Under the pieces are notes generated by a model. The model saw only the letters and a list, made by a program, of their open reading frames with translations. It made no database searches and was not told the origin of the DNA. Position numbers and translations under genes: made by a program. Shown in pieces: positions 1 to 10,600 of a stretch of DNA of 64,000 nt. This DNA is from Oryzias latipes (Eukaryota; Chordata; Actinopteri; Beloniformes; Adrianichthyidae): NCBI RefSeq assembly GCF_002234675.1, contig NC_019879.2:21571855-21635854 (forward strand), read 5' to 3'. Every line of letters begins with the position of its first letter. Positions within the stretch are counted from its first letter, which is position 1.

Positions 1-1
1 G

Positions 2-2744
2 TTTGCAATTCTCTTCATCAGTTCCAGAATGGGAGTTTACCCCATCTGGTAAGTGCTAGTTACTTTTTCTGTGCGCTATAATTGGCATTCTCCTGTTGAC
101 TGCCTCCAAAGTTGTGGTTGAGCATCTACCTCAGATTTCCTACAATGCTTTGCAAATCGCTATGTGAATTAAAGAGCTGGACGGCTAAATTTTTTTCTTT
201 CCACCTCCAAAATGGTTTTCAACTCACACGACTTCTGTGAATATTGTTTTAAAGTGCAGAAATAGTTTCCATGGATACATGTAGCTGACAAGAAGGCAGA
301 TCCTCTTGATTTTTTGTTTGTCATTGAAAACAGTACATGGAGTTTAAAAAAAACAAAAATCAGAGGAGCATTTTTATGAAAATCTTTATTCCTTTATCGT
401 TGGAGTTTAAGGATTCCCACACAGCCCGACTTTCAGCAGCAGATCCATTATGCTTCGGTGCTACAGGGTTAGTCATAAATAGAATTCTCACCCAGATGTT
501 TTTTTTACCTCCGTTTTCTCATTTCAGTTTTCTCAGAGTACCTGTGAAAGCTTTGAGGCAGCACCCCACACTTATCTCCCTTTGTTTTCAGAGTTACGTG
601 ATGATCCTTCACTATATTTTAGTCAACCCACACCCCTTGCTTTTATAAAATGGTCATTACTGTAAAGCTGTTGCCATGGCTTTAGTGTGATGATTCATAC
701 AAAGCCATTTCAAAAGGTGGTCTGAGTATAAGTTAAACACAAAAGACTTGTTTTTCTCTATAAACACTTTAATCACATTTAAAATGTATTAGAACATTCT
801 ACATTGTTGTCATTTGAAAAGTAGGCTGTGATGATAAAAATCTTATTTGTCACATCGAAATATTTTGCATGCACGATTTTTTTTTCTTTTGCAGAATAAC
901 GTGTATTGATTATATAAAAAAATATTTTTTATTAAGATTGGCACAAAAAAAATAGCGCAACAGTGTGATATTGATATTTAAAAAATCATTAACACTGATT
1001 TCATCTGTACAACCTAACCTAATTTTGCCTTTTCAAATCTGTATAGTTTCATTGTTTGCTTTTTCAAGTTGACAGCTTTTGTAACTTAATTTGATTCTGC
1101 TTTACACTGACATCCTCATACACTGAAAAAAATCACTGTGATGTTTCTGTGGTGGGTGAATAACCTTCCTTCCTATTGTTCCCATAACAGGATTTTAAAT
1201 ACAACTTTGCTTGAGAGCTGGGAGATTGTGGGGCCCTACCCTTCCTGGTGGGTCTTTAACCTGCTCCTAGTCCTGCTGCAGCTTCTCCACTGCTTCTGGT
1301 CTTACCTCATAGTGAAGACTGCATGCAGAGCCATCTCCAAAGGAAGGGTGAGTCACAGCACTTTGTCATGTTTCCATTCATATCTGTTTTTGCCTCACAA
1401 TGTCAAATGTTTCCCTGCGGTGCATTCCAAAATGACAGATTTTCACTTCCTTTCTTCCCTTTTCTCATCTGCATCTTTTAAGGTGGGGAAATGGAATCCT
1501 CTACATGTAAGTATCCTTCAAACACGGTTGTTTTGTCAGTGTGGTCTAATGGCATGTTTCCCAACCTTTAGCATCTCCACTGCTTGTTTTATGCTTTTTT
1601 TTTTTAAACCCTTTTGTGAATTTTAAAGGCCCACTCTGAGGAAAATTGTGGATTTTTTTACATGTTATTGTGGCATTTTCGTGATGATGGAAGACATACC
1701 TAAAGAAAATTAAGCTAGGGGCTATGTCCGAATTCCCACCCGTCTCCCTAACTACTAAAAAACTATCTAGTACAGCACTATGTAGTGCCCTGGATGAAAA
1801 GATGAAAACGTTGGTATTTTATTAAAAAACTACATTTAAATGCATTTTCTTTGCAAATTTTTTTAAACACAATGCATTGTGGTCTAAATTTGCCAATCTA
1901 GTTAGGATCAATGAACACTGGTTTTTGCAGAGACTTCTGGGAAATTTCTAGGGCACTCAATTTTGAAATTGAAGATTTGGACAGCACTACAAAATGTCGA
2001 ACGCCTTATATAGTGCACTATAGTAAGTAGTGAAGGTATTCGGACATAGCCCGAATTTGCATTTCCAAGTTCCTGAGTGTGAGCTTCTTTTTTCAAATTG
2101 TTTTAAATCAGGAGAAGACTAAAAAGAGCTTATTTACTATGTAGACAATACACTAAGGCGGGCCACAAGCTCCTTGTTCCGCTCCATTGTGATGCATCTA
2201 GTTTTAGACAACTAGATCCATGTAGGTACGCCTTGGTTTTCCTTGTCTGAGCTGGCATCTGGCCCAAAACGGGCTCGGATACTACTCTTCATTTTTGTTG
2301 CACCAGTAATGTTAGCTTGTCGCTGTAAAAGTGTGTAAACACATGGATGACGGGAAAGAGGGCTGGAGTTGCAGACGCAAATTTCAAATGAACTACTTCC
2401 GCTATGCAGAAAGTATGTCCTAGAAAACAATCGAAGTGTTGTGATTTTGGCTAAAAACGGCATTAACATAATTAAAAGACCACTGGGAGTGCTTTTACAA
2501 TAGATCAAAAGAGGATCACAGTGGGACTTTGTGTTGATGTGCATCACTGCCGCACAGAAACCTCTAAATATCATTTTTTTCCTTCCAGGTGTCTAAAGAC
2601 GACCACAGTGACATTGAGTCCAGCTCTGATGAGGATGACAGCCCGCCACCGCATCAGAAGCACCACAGCAGCGCTGCCAATGGCACCAACAAAAACGGCA
2701 CCAACGGCTATCTGACGGGATCCCCATTCTCCTATGAACACTGA
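2..2744 (+). CDS. cers6: ceramide synthase 6, 3' end (partial)
   Basis: Ceramide synthase 6 N-acylates sphingoid bases with mainly C14-C16 acyl-CoA in the ER membrane. Only the C-terminus is in the window. Exons read 2-48, 1191-1347, optional 1483-1506 and 2589-2744 (TGA). The first encodes the end of a TLC-domain helix ([12 protein letters not shown]). The second continues with [15 protein letters not shown] and a last membrane segment ending [15 protein letters not shown]. The final exon gives the acidic tail [17 protein letters not shown] and ends [13 protein letters not shown]. The [14 protein letters not shown] block and the NGTxGTNGYL-like end fit CERS6 better than CERS5. All junctions are GT-AG and in phase. 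The 5' part lies before base 1. The position next to nostrin agrees with human 2q24.3. The stretch 2745-3618 is presumed 3' UTR and flank; I saw no clear AATAAA close to the stop. Confidence 0.93.
1483..1506 (+). CDS. cers6: cers6 24-nt alternative microexon
   Basis: A 24-nt in-frame exon lies between ...TTTAAG and GTAAGT. It encodes VGKWNPLH, then joins VSKDD of the last exon. Human CERS6 has an isoform with an eight-residue insert ending GKWNPLH at the same place. The flanking exons also join in phase without it, so both inclusion and skipping keep the frame. It inserts between the last membrane segment and the phosphorylatable acidic tail. Confidence 0.85.
1627..2528. repeat. TTAA-flanked dispersed repeat, copy A (hosts a MITE)
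   Basis: Starts after TTAA with AGGCCCACTCTGAGGAAAAT and ends GTGGGACT followed by TTGT, a decayed TTAA. The termini are inverted (AGnCCCACTC / GAGTGGGnCT). Three related copies lie at 3623-4077, 54120-55066 and 61552-63718. All share the internal block 'tcctagaaaa... / ...catagtttctgca'. The TTAA flank suggests a non-autonomous piggyBac-type element, but the family is not identified. It lies in the last intron of cers6. A second element (1719-2052) is inserted in it. Confidence 0.7.
1719..2052. mobile_element. MITE with 15-bp perfect TIRs nested in copy A
   Basis: GGGCTATGTCCGAAT (1719-1733) is the exact reverse complement of ATTCGGACATAGCCC (2038-2052). The 334-bp interior has no coding capacity. 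Other copies of the host repeat read straight across this site, so it is a later insertion. The target duplication is not obvious, so the superfamily is open (hAT- or Harbinger-like MITE). Confidence 0.75.
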
Positions 2745-3618
2745 CTTTAAGTCATATCACATATCGCTACAAAACGCCAATTATTTATGTGTGTATTCGG
2801 GTGTATGTTGGAGAAACATCGCCTCATTCCTGTGTGGAAGTCTTGATAGATTTATGTAAAAGCAGTTTTCTTCTCAGTTTATTCATTTTCTGCAATTTGT
2901 TTTCTTCATCTATATATTTGCATCTGACGGACCTCACTGAAAACAAAAATCACCTCAGTCCAGTCAGCCGTCAACAGCTTTTGAATTTATGTGCGCATGT
3001 TCCTTTAACTTACAGCTGTCCGTCATACTCTGAGGTGTTTTTTATCTTACTCTAGACTCTTGGTTTTATTTTTTTCTCTGAATACATTTGCAGGTTTCAG
3101 ACATTTCTCAGTCGTTATGTCAGTATGGAAAAATCCTTTAAAAAAACAGTGGTTTTCAGCTCACACAGATTAACCCAACTGTTGAAGAGCGTTGCTTTAA
3201 TTTTCTGCTGCACCCCTCCAAAGATTTGACAAAACTGTCTTCACCCTCAAACTGATAGTGATTTGAATTTTTACTCACATTTAAACCTTTTTCTCCACAC
3301 AAACTGTAAATGAGATGTCAATGACAGTGTTATGTGTGGGCATTACAGATGGCTAAAGGCTGCATATCTCATCCAGTCATTTTGTCTGATATTCTGATTA
3401 ATTTCTAATAATTACATTAAACGTCATCTGTTCTCTTCTGACACTTGATTTGTGGGTTTGAGTTACTGATTAAAAGAAAATTATTGCAAAAAAACTGTTG
3501 CAAAACAGCCTGTCGTAAGGTCTGGTTCTGTTCTGATTGGTCAAGTAAAGGGAGAGCAGTTACGGTACGAACACACCAGAATTCTGAGAATTACCTGTCT
3601 TCTTTAGTTTTCAACTTA
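2745..3618. other. cers6 3' UTR / downstream flank
   Basis: Follows the cers6 stop codon. No convincing open frame, RNA gene or repeat was seen. Most of it is probably cers6 3' UTR, but the cleavage site is not resolved. Confidence 0.4.
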
Positions 3619-3622
3619 TTAA

Positions 3623-4077
3623 AGACCCACTCCGAACATCTTTTCATCTATTTTAAAAGTGTTCTCAGCTGTTTTTGTAGTTATGATTATGCAATTTTTA
3701 GACTATCAAGAAACGTGTCGTTTTCTAGGACATAGTTTCTGCAGAGCAGCAGTAGTTCATTAGAAATTTGCCTCAGAGTAGTGGGCGGGACCGTTGGGCG
3801 CAGAGCAGCCCCGCCCCCTCTTTCTCTCCTCATTGCTGACAGGTCTCTATTTAAGAGGGAAAGGGAGCTTATGGCCAACCCAGCGTATTTTTCTTGTCCC
3901 AAATAAGCTCTGTTTTCAATAGTATTCTTTCCTCTGCTGCAGATTTACAGTGATTTGAATAATGAAATACTCAAAAAATGCAATTTTGAGCTTAATTTTC
4001 CTAACATATATCCTCCCTCATCAAAAAAGGCCATGAAAATTAAAAAAAAAACAACACAATTTTATCAGAGTGGGTCT
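3623..4077. repeat. TTAA-flanked dispersed repeat, copy B
   Basis: Begins TTAA|AGACCCACTCC and ends GAGTGGGTCT|TTAA, with both TTAA flanks intact. It is the shortest and cleanest of the four copies and has no nested insertion. The ends are inverted repeats. It carries the family's internal block 'ttttctaggacatagtttct'. No protein is encoded. Confidence 0.75.
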
Positions 4078-4081
4078 TTAA

Positions 4082-5728
4082 AGAAACTATGTGAATAAGA
4101 TATTGTAATGTTACTTATGTGATATTGAAAAACTTAACAAATATAGATTTGTCTCTAATAATCACATTTCATTTAAATTATTTTGTTCTTTTGACTATGA
4201 AGTAAATAAACAGCTGTAACGATAGAGTAAAATAGAAAACAAAAGAGTCAAGGCCAGTTCAAGGGCAGATGCTTGCATCATGACAGTTACTCCGAATTGT
4301 CTCCACATGGAGGATAAACAAAGGTCTGCTAGAGCCTGGTGCCTGTTTTGCAGACCAATAACATGTGTCAGACAATTCAGATTGTATGTATACTAAATTA
4401 GATGTCAAAAATCATAATATGTTTGCCTTTAAGTCTCAATGTACAGACATTTCTGTAATCAGAGTTTCTGCAAGTATTTGCTAGTTCTCACAATTTTTAC
4501 AGGGGCTGTGTTCTCATTCTGGCCTTTTAAATGAATATGGAAAGCAAAATCAAGAAAGACACCACCAGATTCAGAAGTCAGATTCTTCAGTGAGTTACAG
4601 CAGACGCTTTTTACAAAGTTTGCAGTGACATTAAAACAGGCTGTGTTATTCTTTGATTTGATGATTTGTCTTTAGAAAGTACATTATCACCAGTTTTGTC
4701 CGTGTCTTATTTGAATTCTAATTTGAGTTCAAATATGCACGTTCAATGACATTTTATGCTATTCCAATTCAACATCATAATTTCCTGCAAATAATAACCT
4801 AATTCATGAGACCAAACCTCCTTCCATGTGTTATGCTTTTATGTTTAGAAATGCAGACCTTTGATGGCTTTTACAATCAGGCCTCTGCACAGTTTGATGA
4901 AGGGCTGAACCAGGTGTGGTTAAGCAAAATGCCATAAAGCCATGTATGACAGTTCCCCTGAGGAATTATATGTAAACATAAAGTCAAGCAAAACCTTCCA
5001 CTGGTGTTTCATCAGTTAACAAGACAGAGATAGCTCTAGTTCAGCACTTTTTTTGATTTGAAATGTTTTTTTCTTTATTGGACTGGTTTATTTCAAGCAA
5101 TCAAAGCAAGAATTATGCACAAAACCATACAATCAGCAGTTATATATTCATACAAAGACGTATCAAACTTAGGATAATTACCATGGACATTAAATTAAAG
5201 ATTGCTTAAAAAGGGAGTGGAAGGAAGCAAATTTATATAATCCCACCCCTGTTCTACCGTACCATTTTCATTATATGATTAATCATTATCCAGTTCATAA
5301 CATTTTATCAGACAGAATGAAGAATCATTAGGAAAAATCCTTAAAAAAATTATGACGAACATTTTTCATGTAAATTTTAAATTCTGATAGGATTTTGAAA
5401 AATGCATAGCTGGTTCAAAATACATGACATTGTTAGTGTGCAAGGTTTAAAGTGTACGGGCGACCTGACTAGAGTGTACGCTGCCTTAGCCCAACAGCAG
5501 CAGGGATAGGCTCCAGCAAACCTGTGACTTTGAAAGGGATTGAGCAAGTTTGGAAAATTTAGTGATAGAGACAGACATTTAGAATGGTCAAAAGTTGACC
5601 ATTTAAACGAACTAAAACTGTAGATTGCAACATTTAAAGTGTGCCTCGCATACTTTGCCAGTGAAGATTTGAGCTTAGTTTTGTGAAAATGGAAGTTACT
5701 TCACAAGATAGCATTTTTGTCATATTTA
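4082..5728. other. intergenic, no gene seen
   Basis: AT-rich spacer between cers6 and nostrin. The only recognisable piece is a short decayed fragment near 5455-5560 ('cagggataggctccagca'), part of a common teleost interspersed repeat whose other half resembles 19855-20140. Nothing else could be supported. Confidence 0.4.
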
Positions 5729-6449
5729 CAGTGGAGGAAATAAGATTGGGGGAGGGGATTCTTGAGATCAGAGAAAAGCATTTTTCAAGCCCGACAGGTT
5801 AAGTTGATGCCAAAGAGCTCATTTTTGGTCTGATATGACCACAGCACCTTCACCAAATCACTCTCTAAATCATAAAGCTGTTCATTGGCAGATTTCAGCC
5901 GTGCCTGCGCATCTGCCTTCTACAGAAGGGCTACTTTTACGAGCACGGCAAGATGTTCAGCCATTGCGGTGTAAAGTATTACCAAAGGCTTTCTTGGTGA
6001 CTGTGGTGCAGTTGACCAAGTGCACCAACAGTTGTCACTAAACCCTCAATTTCTTGCTGATGTTTGTAGTCCATGCCAGTCCAGTGCAGGTCTACCATCT
6101 TCTCACCTAAATCTGCTCTTCAGTCTTTCCCATGTTAGAGAGTTTGGAGACTGACTGACTTATTCTGTGGAGGTGTCTTTTCTGCAGGTGAGTAGTTCAA
6201 ACAGGTGTCTTCAACTCAGGTGAGAGGTTAATTAGTAGAGTCTAGTCTATGTGAACCAGAATGATTACTAACGGATCAAATATTTCCCTCAATGAAATGC
6301 AAACAATAATAAATTGTATAAGTTAAATTTAAAGTCCACTTCTTGATTTTCTTTGTAACGACAGACTGAAAATGACAGATTGTCAATTTATTTTTAGGTG
6401 AGCTAACTGACAAAATCACTAAGCGATGTAATACTTATTTCCTCCACTG
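5729..6449. mobile_element. Tc1/mariner-like remnant (short copy)
   Basis: Flanked by TA on both sides. The left end CAGTGGAGGAAATAAG and right end CTTATTTCCTCCACTG are inverted. The middle keeps decayed transposase-like text on the minus strand, such as the segment near 5820-5880 that parallels 24060-24150. The 721-bp size shows internal deletion. It is the same family as 23457-24885. It lies upstream of nostrin. Confidence 0.75.
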
Positions 6450-7188
6450 TACATGCAGATTTTTGCTTGTGCCTTTTATAAAATCATTTTTAAGTCAACA
6501 TTAACCGTTTTGTGATAGAAATAGGAGAACAATGTAGAGACATTATTAACAAAGTAGCAAAGAACAATTGCACTCAACTTAAAACAATGAGATTTACCTG
6601 AACTGTTCGAGTGCCTTCTTTCATGAGACTCTCTCTTTCTATGATTATCTTTAGAAGCGAATGATTTTTTTTTCCTGTTTCTTCAAAAGGTGAAAAGTTG
6701 CAGTTTCTTTTTTGAAACATCAACCCCCACCTCACCTGGAGAGCGCTTGCGTCACCATAATGGGAATGAAAGAAAATGGATCATACCAAAGTTAACTAAA
6801 ACTTTGCTCGTAAATGTTGTTTCTTTTTGATGAAAAATGCCACAGATTCAAGGCAACAACAGTAAAAGATAAATAAATAAATATAATTGAAGTCTAAGCC
6901 AACTGAACCTCAGCTTCAGTAGCTTTCAGTTCTTCTTAAGCTCTGGAAGTTTCCTGTTTGATATTTGATATTTCACTAGACATACATTTTTTAGCAAGAT
7001 CGTTTGGATTGCTTGAAGAATTATATTTTATTATTTTATTTATTTTTATTATTATATTTTATTATTTTGAACTACCCTAAATAGTTTGGAAATTTCTAAT
7101 AAATGGTAGAGTTCTGAAAAAGGAAACCATTTTTTTTTTCCTAAACAAACATTCAAACATTTTTTCTGAGTTAAAAATGCTCTTTGGG

Positions 7189-7385
7189 TTTAGCTCAGTT
7201 TAGCTCAGGCGGTACAGCAGGATGTCCAACAATCGAAGGGTTGGCGGATCGATCCCCGCTCTCCCCAGCCAGCTGTCGCCCCCCCAAGCTCGGCTAGTCT
7301 GCAACTCTCCGCTCCCGCCAGGGGATGGGTCAAAATGCGGAGAAGAATTTCCCCATTGTGGGATAAATAAAGTATCAATTATTTT
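7189..7385 (+). repeat. tRNA-derived SINE, copy 1
   Basis: The head looks like a tRNA promoter: an A-box-like TTAGCTCAGGCGGTA and a B-box-like GGCGGATCGATCCC. A GC-rich middle follows, then the tail CCCCATTGTGGGATAAATAAAG. A related copy is at 42033-42222. It is not a functional tRNA gene, because no cloverleaf or anticodon arm can be formed. It lies about 250 bp upstream of the nostrin start codon. Confidence 0.7.
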
Positions 7386-7641
7386 ATTCATTATTCATAG
7401 GTCAATTATTAAAGTTTGTTCTTTTCATTCATCTTCCATTTTCTCATTCATGCACCTGCAGCAAAATTATTTGCTATCAAGCTTAGGTTTCTCCTCAAAA
7501 AGGTCCTTTTCCCTCCCCTCTCTGGAATTTTCCTTTGTGCTGCCCGCCAGCTAAAGGTTTAGTGATTTCCGCATGGGAGACGTTAGGAGGAGAATGGTCA
7601 AAGTCCTGGGTTCAAAGTCAACAAACTGCCGAAGAGTTAAG

Positions 7642-10600
7642 ATGAAGGACCCAATCGGCACCTGCTCTGTGAGTACTTCTTCCTAAAAATGGGGGGAACG
7701 TTTGATTTCAAAATAAACGTAAACCACATGTTTGACTATAGTTTTACTCTATCACACACAGCTCGGTCACTGTGTTGGTTTGAATTGGCTTTGGCTCAGT
7801 TGGCTTTGTTCGCTGTCTTTCAGTACAATGAACTCTATCAAAAAGTAAAGCAATATTCAAAAGATGGAGAAAACTTCTTCAAAGAACTCATGGCAGTTTT
7901 TCAGCAAAGGTAAGATCCTCACATATATACGGAGAATAGTTTGTTTGATTCAAGTCACTGTTGCTTCACTGGTTTGTGGTCAGGGCTGAGCTGGAACTCA
8001 CATATGCTAAAGGATTACAAAAACTGGCAGGGAGACTCATCAAGGCCTCCAAAGGGATGACAAAAAAGTAAGAAATGTTTTGTTAAATTTGTAATAATAG
8101 TTTCTGCTTTTTCTTTGTTTTGTGTTTACAATGAGCTGATTGCCATGGAAACACCTTATTTTGGAGAAAACATGTGAACTGCGAGTTCGATGTGATCAAA
8201 ACACAAGATGAGTGTCAGTATCATTGGCTAACCCTTTTTTGTTGGTGTCTATCTAGTTCGACCTACACCGCTTGGTGTCATGTGTCAGATGAGATGTACT
8301 CAAGAGCTGACGCCCACAGGTAGGGTTGAACCTGCACATGGTAAACAAGTACTGGCTAGATCTGGAGTGAATGGGGTGAGCTGTTCTTTTTTTTCCAGAT
8401 CATTAGGAAATGCCTTTAACCAAGAAGCCATTCTGGAAATACGACAGGTTTCAGACGAGCACAGCAAGAGGAAGAGGCCTGTGTGTACTTCATTCTTTAT
8501 CTCAGCATCAGTAGAAGCAGTTTTAGAATAAAACAAAACTTTCCTGTTGTTGCACATATAACTGCAGGTAGATTTGAATAAAAAACCCAATGAGAAATAA
8601 CATAAATGTGTTACCTGTAACTGTTTTTTTAAAGCTTGACAGCGTCATTGAAAGAAATGGAAAACTGTTCCATAGTAACTGGAGTGACCAACTGAAGGTG
8701 AGACAACATCAGCAAAAGACAAGAATAAGGACTTGACCATTAAATCTATGACATGTTTAGGATGCATTTATTCCAAATATGACATTTGTGTTCAATGTTA
8801 AGAATGTATTTTTACAGTGCACTAGAATTGTTTAGCTACGTTCACATCCGGCATGTGACGCACGTTCTTTAATGCGCCAAATGCTAATTTTTGAACTCAG
8901 GTTTAGCATTTGTTGTTCACACTGAACTGTCCTAGTGGATGCACTTACAGTTGGAAGAAGTGTTGTGCGAAATGTTGCAGTGCAAATCTCGCCAATCTTG
9001 CACCAGGCTTTTATTTTCACAGTTCTATTTCGATATGAAAGACTCGGACCAAATCTGAATTGCTTTCCTGCCCCTTTAGCTTCTCCCTCTCCTTACATTT
9101 CTCCCTTAAAGCGAGGAGAAAGACGTAACTACTGCTTGAAGATGTCATCAAAATCGCTGGTCACCTAGGTTTTTCTAGTCATCAGTTTTATAACTTTAAA
9201 AAGTCATACAATAACAAAAAGTCAGTACTTACATTTAAGTGTAAACTTCTGTGCTCCAGAGCGCACCGATGTGAAGAACTGTGCTTCTCCTCCCCGCCAC
9301 AGTGCGATGTGGATCACCCTACTAATGGAGGAAAAGTAAACTTTAAGTCACCACGGCTCCTTCTTAAAAAAAAAAAACACTTTTGGACTCCAAAACACCT
9401 TCAAGTGCCCCTACAGTTGGAGCAATAGAGCCAGAGGGGTGGGGAAGTTATTCATATTCGGCCATGGTGTCATTTCTGGTCTACACTATAACATTTGCCA
9501 TAAAGCTCTCTAAAAAATAAGAGTTTGCTGAAGATTAAAGCTTATAAAAAAAATGTTTCCTTAACGTGCAAATTGAAGTTTGACGTTTTTGTTTTGTTTA
9601 AGTGACTTTCCTGTTTTCTTCGTCACACAACAGCTAAAAAAGAAACTGATTGCATTAACAAGGGAACATGAAGCTCTGTACAACTTTGTTGAAAACAACA
9701 AGCAGATCTGCACAGAGAAAGAAAAACAAAAGGTAAATTTTTAACAGACAACTTTTTACAGCGCAGATTTGATATCTGGAGGTTCAGATAGATGATATGC
9801 TTATAAAAACTGTGAGATTGCTAAACTTTGGGCTTTTGTTAATTCATGAGTTGTTGTTTTTTGTCTTACAGATGCTAAACAGGCTCACAAAATCAGCAGA
9901 AATACAAGCCCGGGTGGATGAGGAGTATTTCCTCGCTAACACTCAGGGTCATCAAATGAGACTCAAGTGGGAGAATACGTTGAAGAACTGCTACCAGGTA
10001 AAACTAAAGTAATTCTGTTGTGTATTTATTCAACACATCTTCATATGGAAGGAAGTTTTCTGTAGGCTCAGATGTGCACAGGACCACCTGTGAAATAAAA
10101 CTGGTTTAATAGAAACGTAACAATAAACAAAAGGCCATATTTCAGCCTACCTTTTGGAAGAATTCTTATTTTACAAAGTCAATTCATACCAGTTCTAGAA
10201 TATTTTGTGTTGCATTGCTTTAAAGTACAACGTATCTGCATGCAAAGAGGAAGAAGATCACAGAGGAGAACTCTGTGCAAAGACATGTGAGAAGGCTGGC
10301 TCAAGGCAACTATCTCTCTGCAGCCTTTATGGTTTTATATGTCACATATAAATCTGCTTTAAATTCATCCAACATGAACTCATTTAATGTGTTATTGTGC
10401 AAATTACATGGGCGGCAGCACTGAAGCACTGACCAAGCTTACAACAGCTCCATTACTGTCTTTTTTTATTTTTTAACTACAGATCATCCTGGAGCTGGAA
10501 AAACAGCGGATTGAGGTCCTGTGCAACATTTTGAACAGATATAACCTCCATATGTCCAGTTTTGAAAAGACCCTCAAACATGTGAGACATCCTACTTATA

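Noticed and set aside
2212-2574. 120-aa minus-strand ORF inside the cers6 intron
   Set aside because: Lies within the TTAA-flanked repeat and shows no resemblance to a known protein.
7189-7385. Possible tRNA gene (A- and B-box-like text)
   Set aside because: No cloverleaf or anticodon arm fits, a second copy exists at 42033, and the tail is SINE-like.
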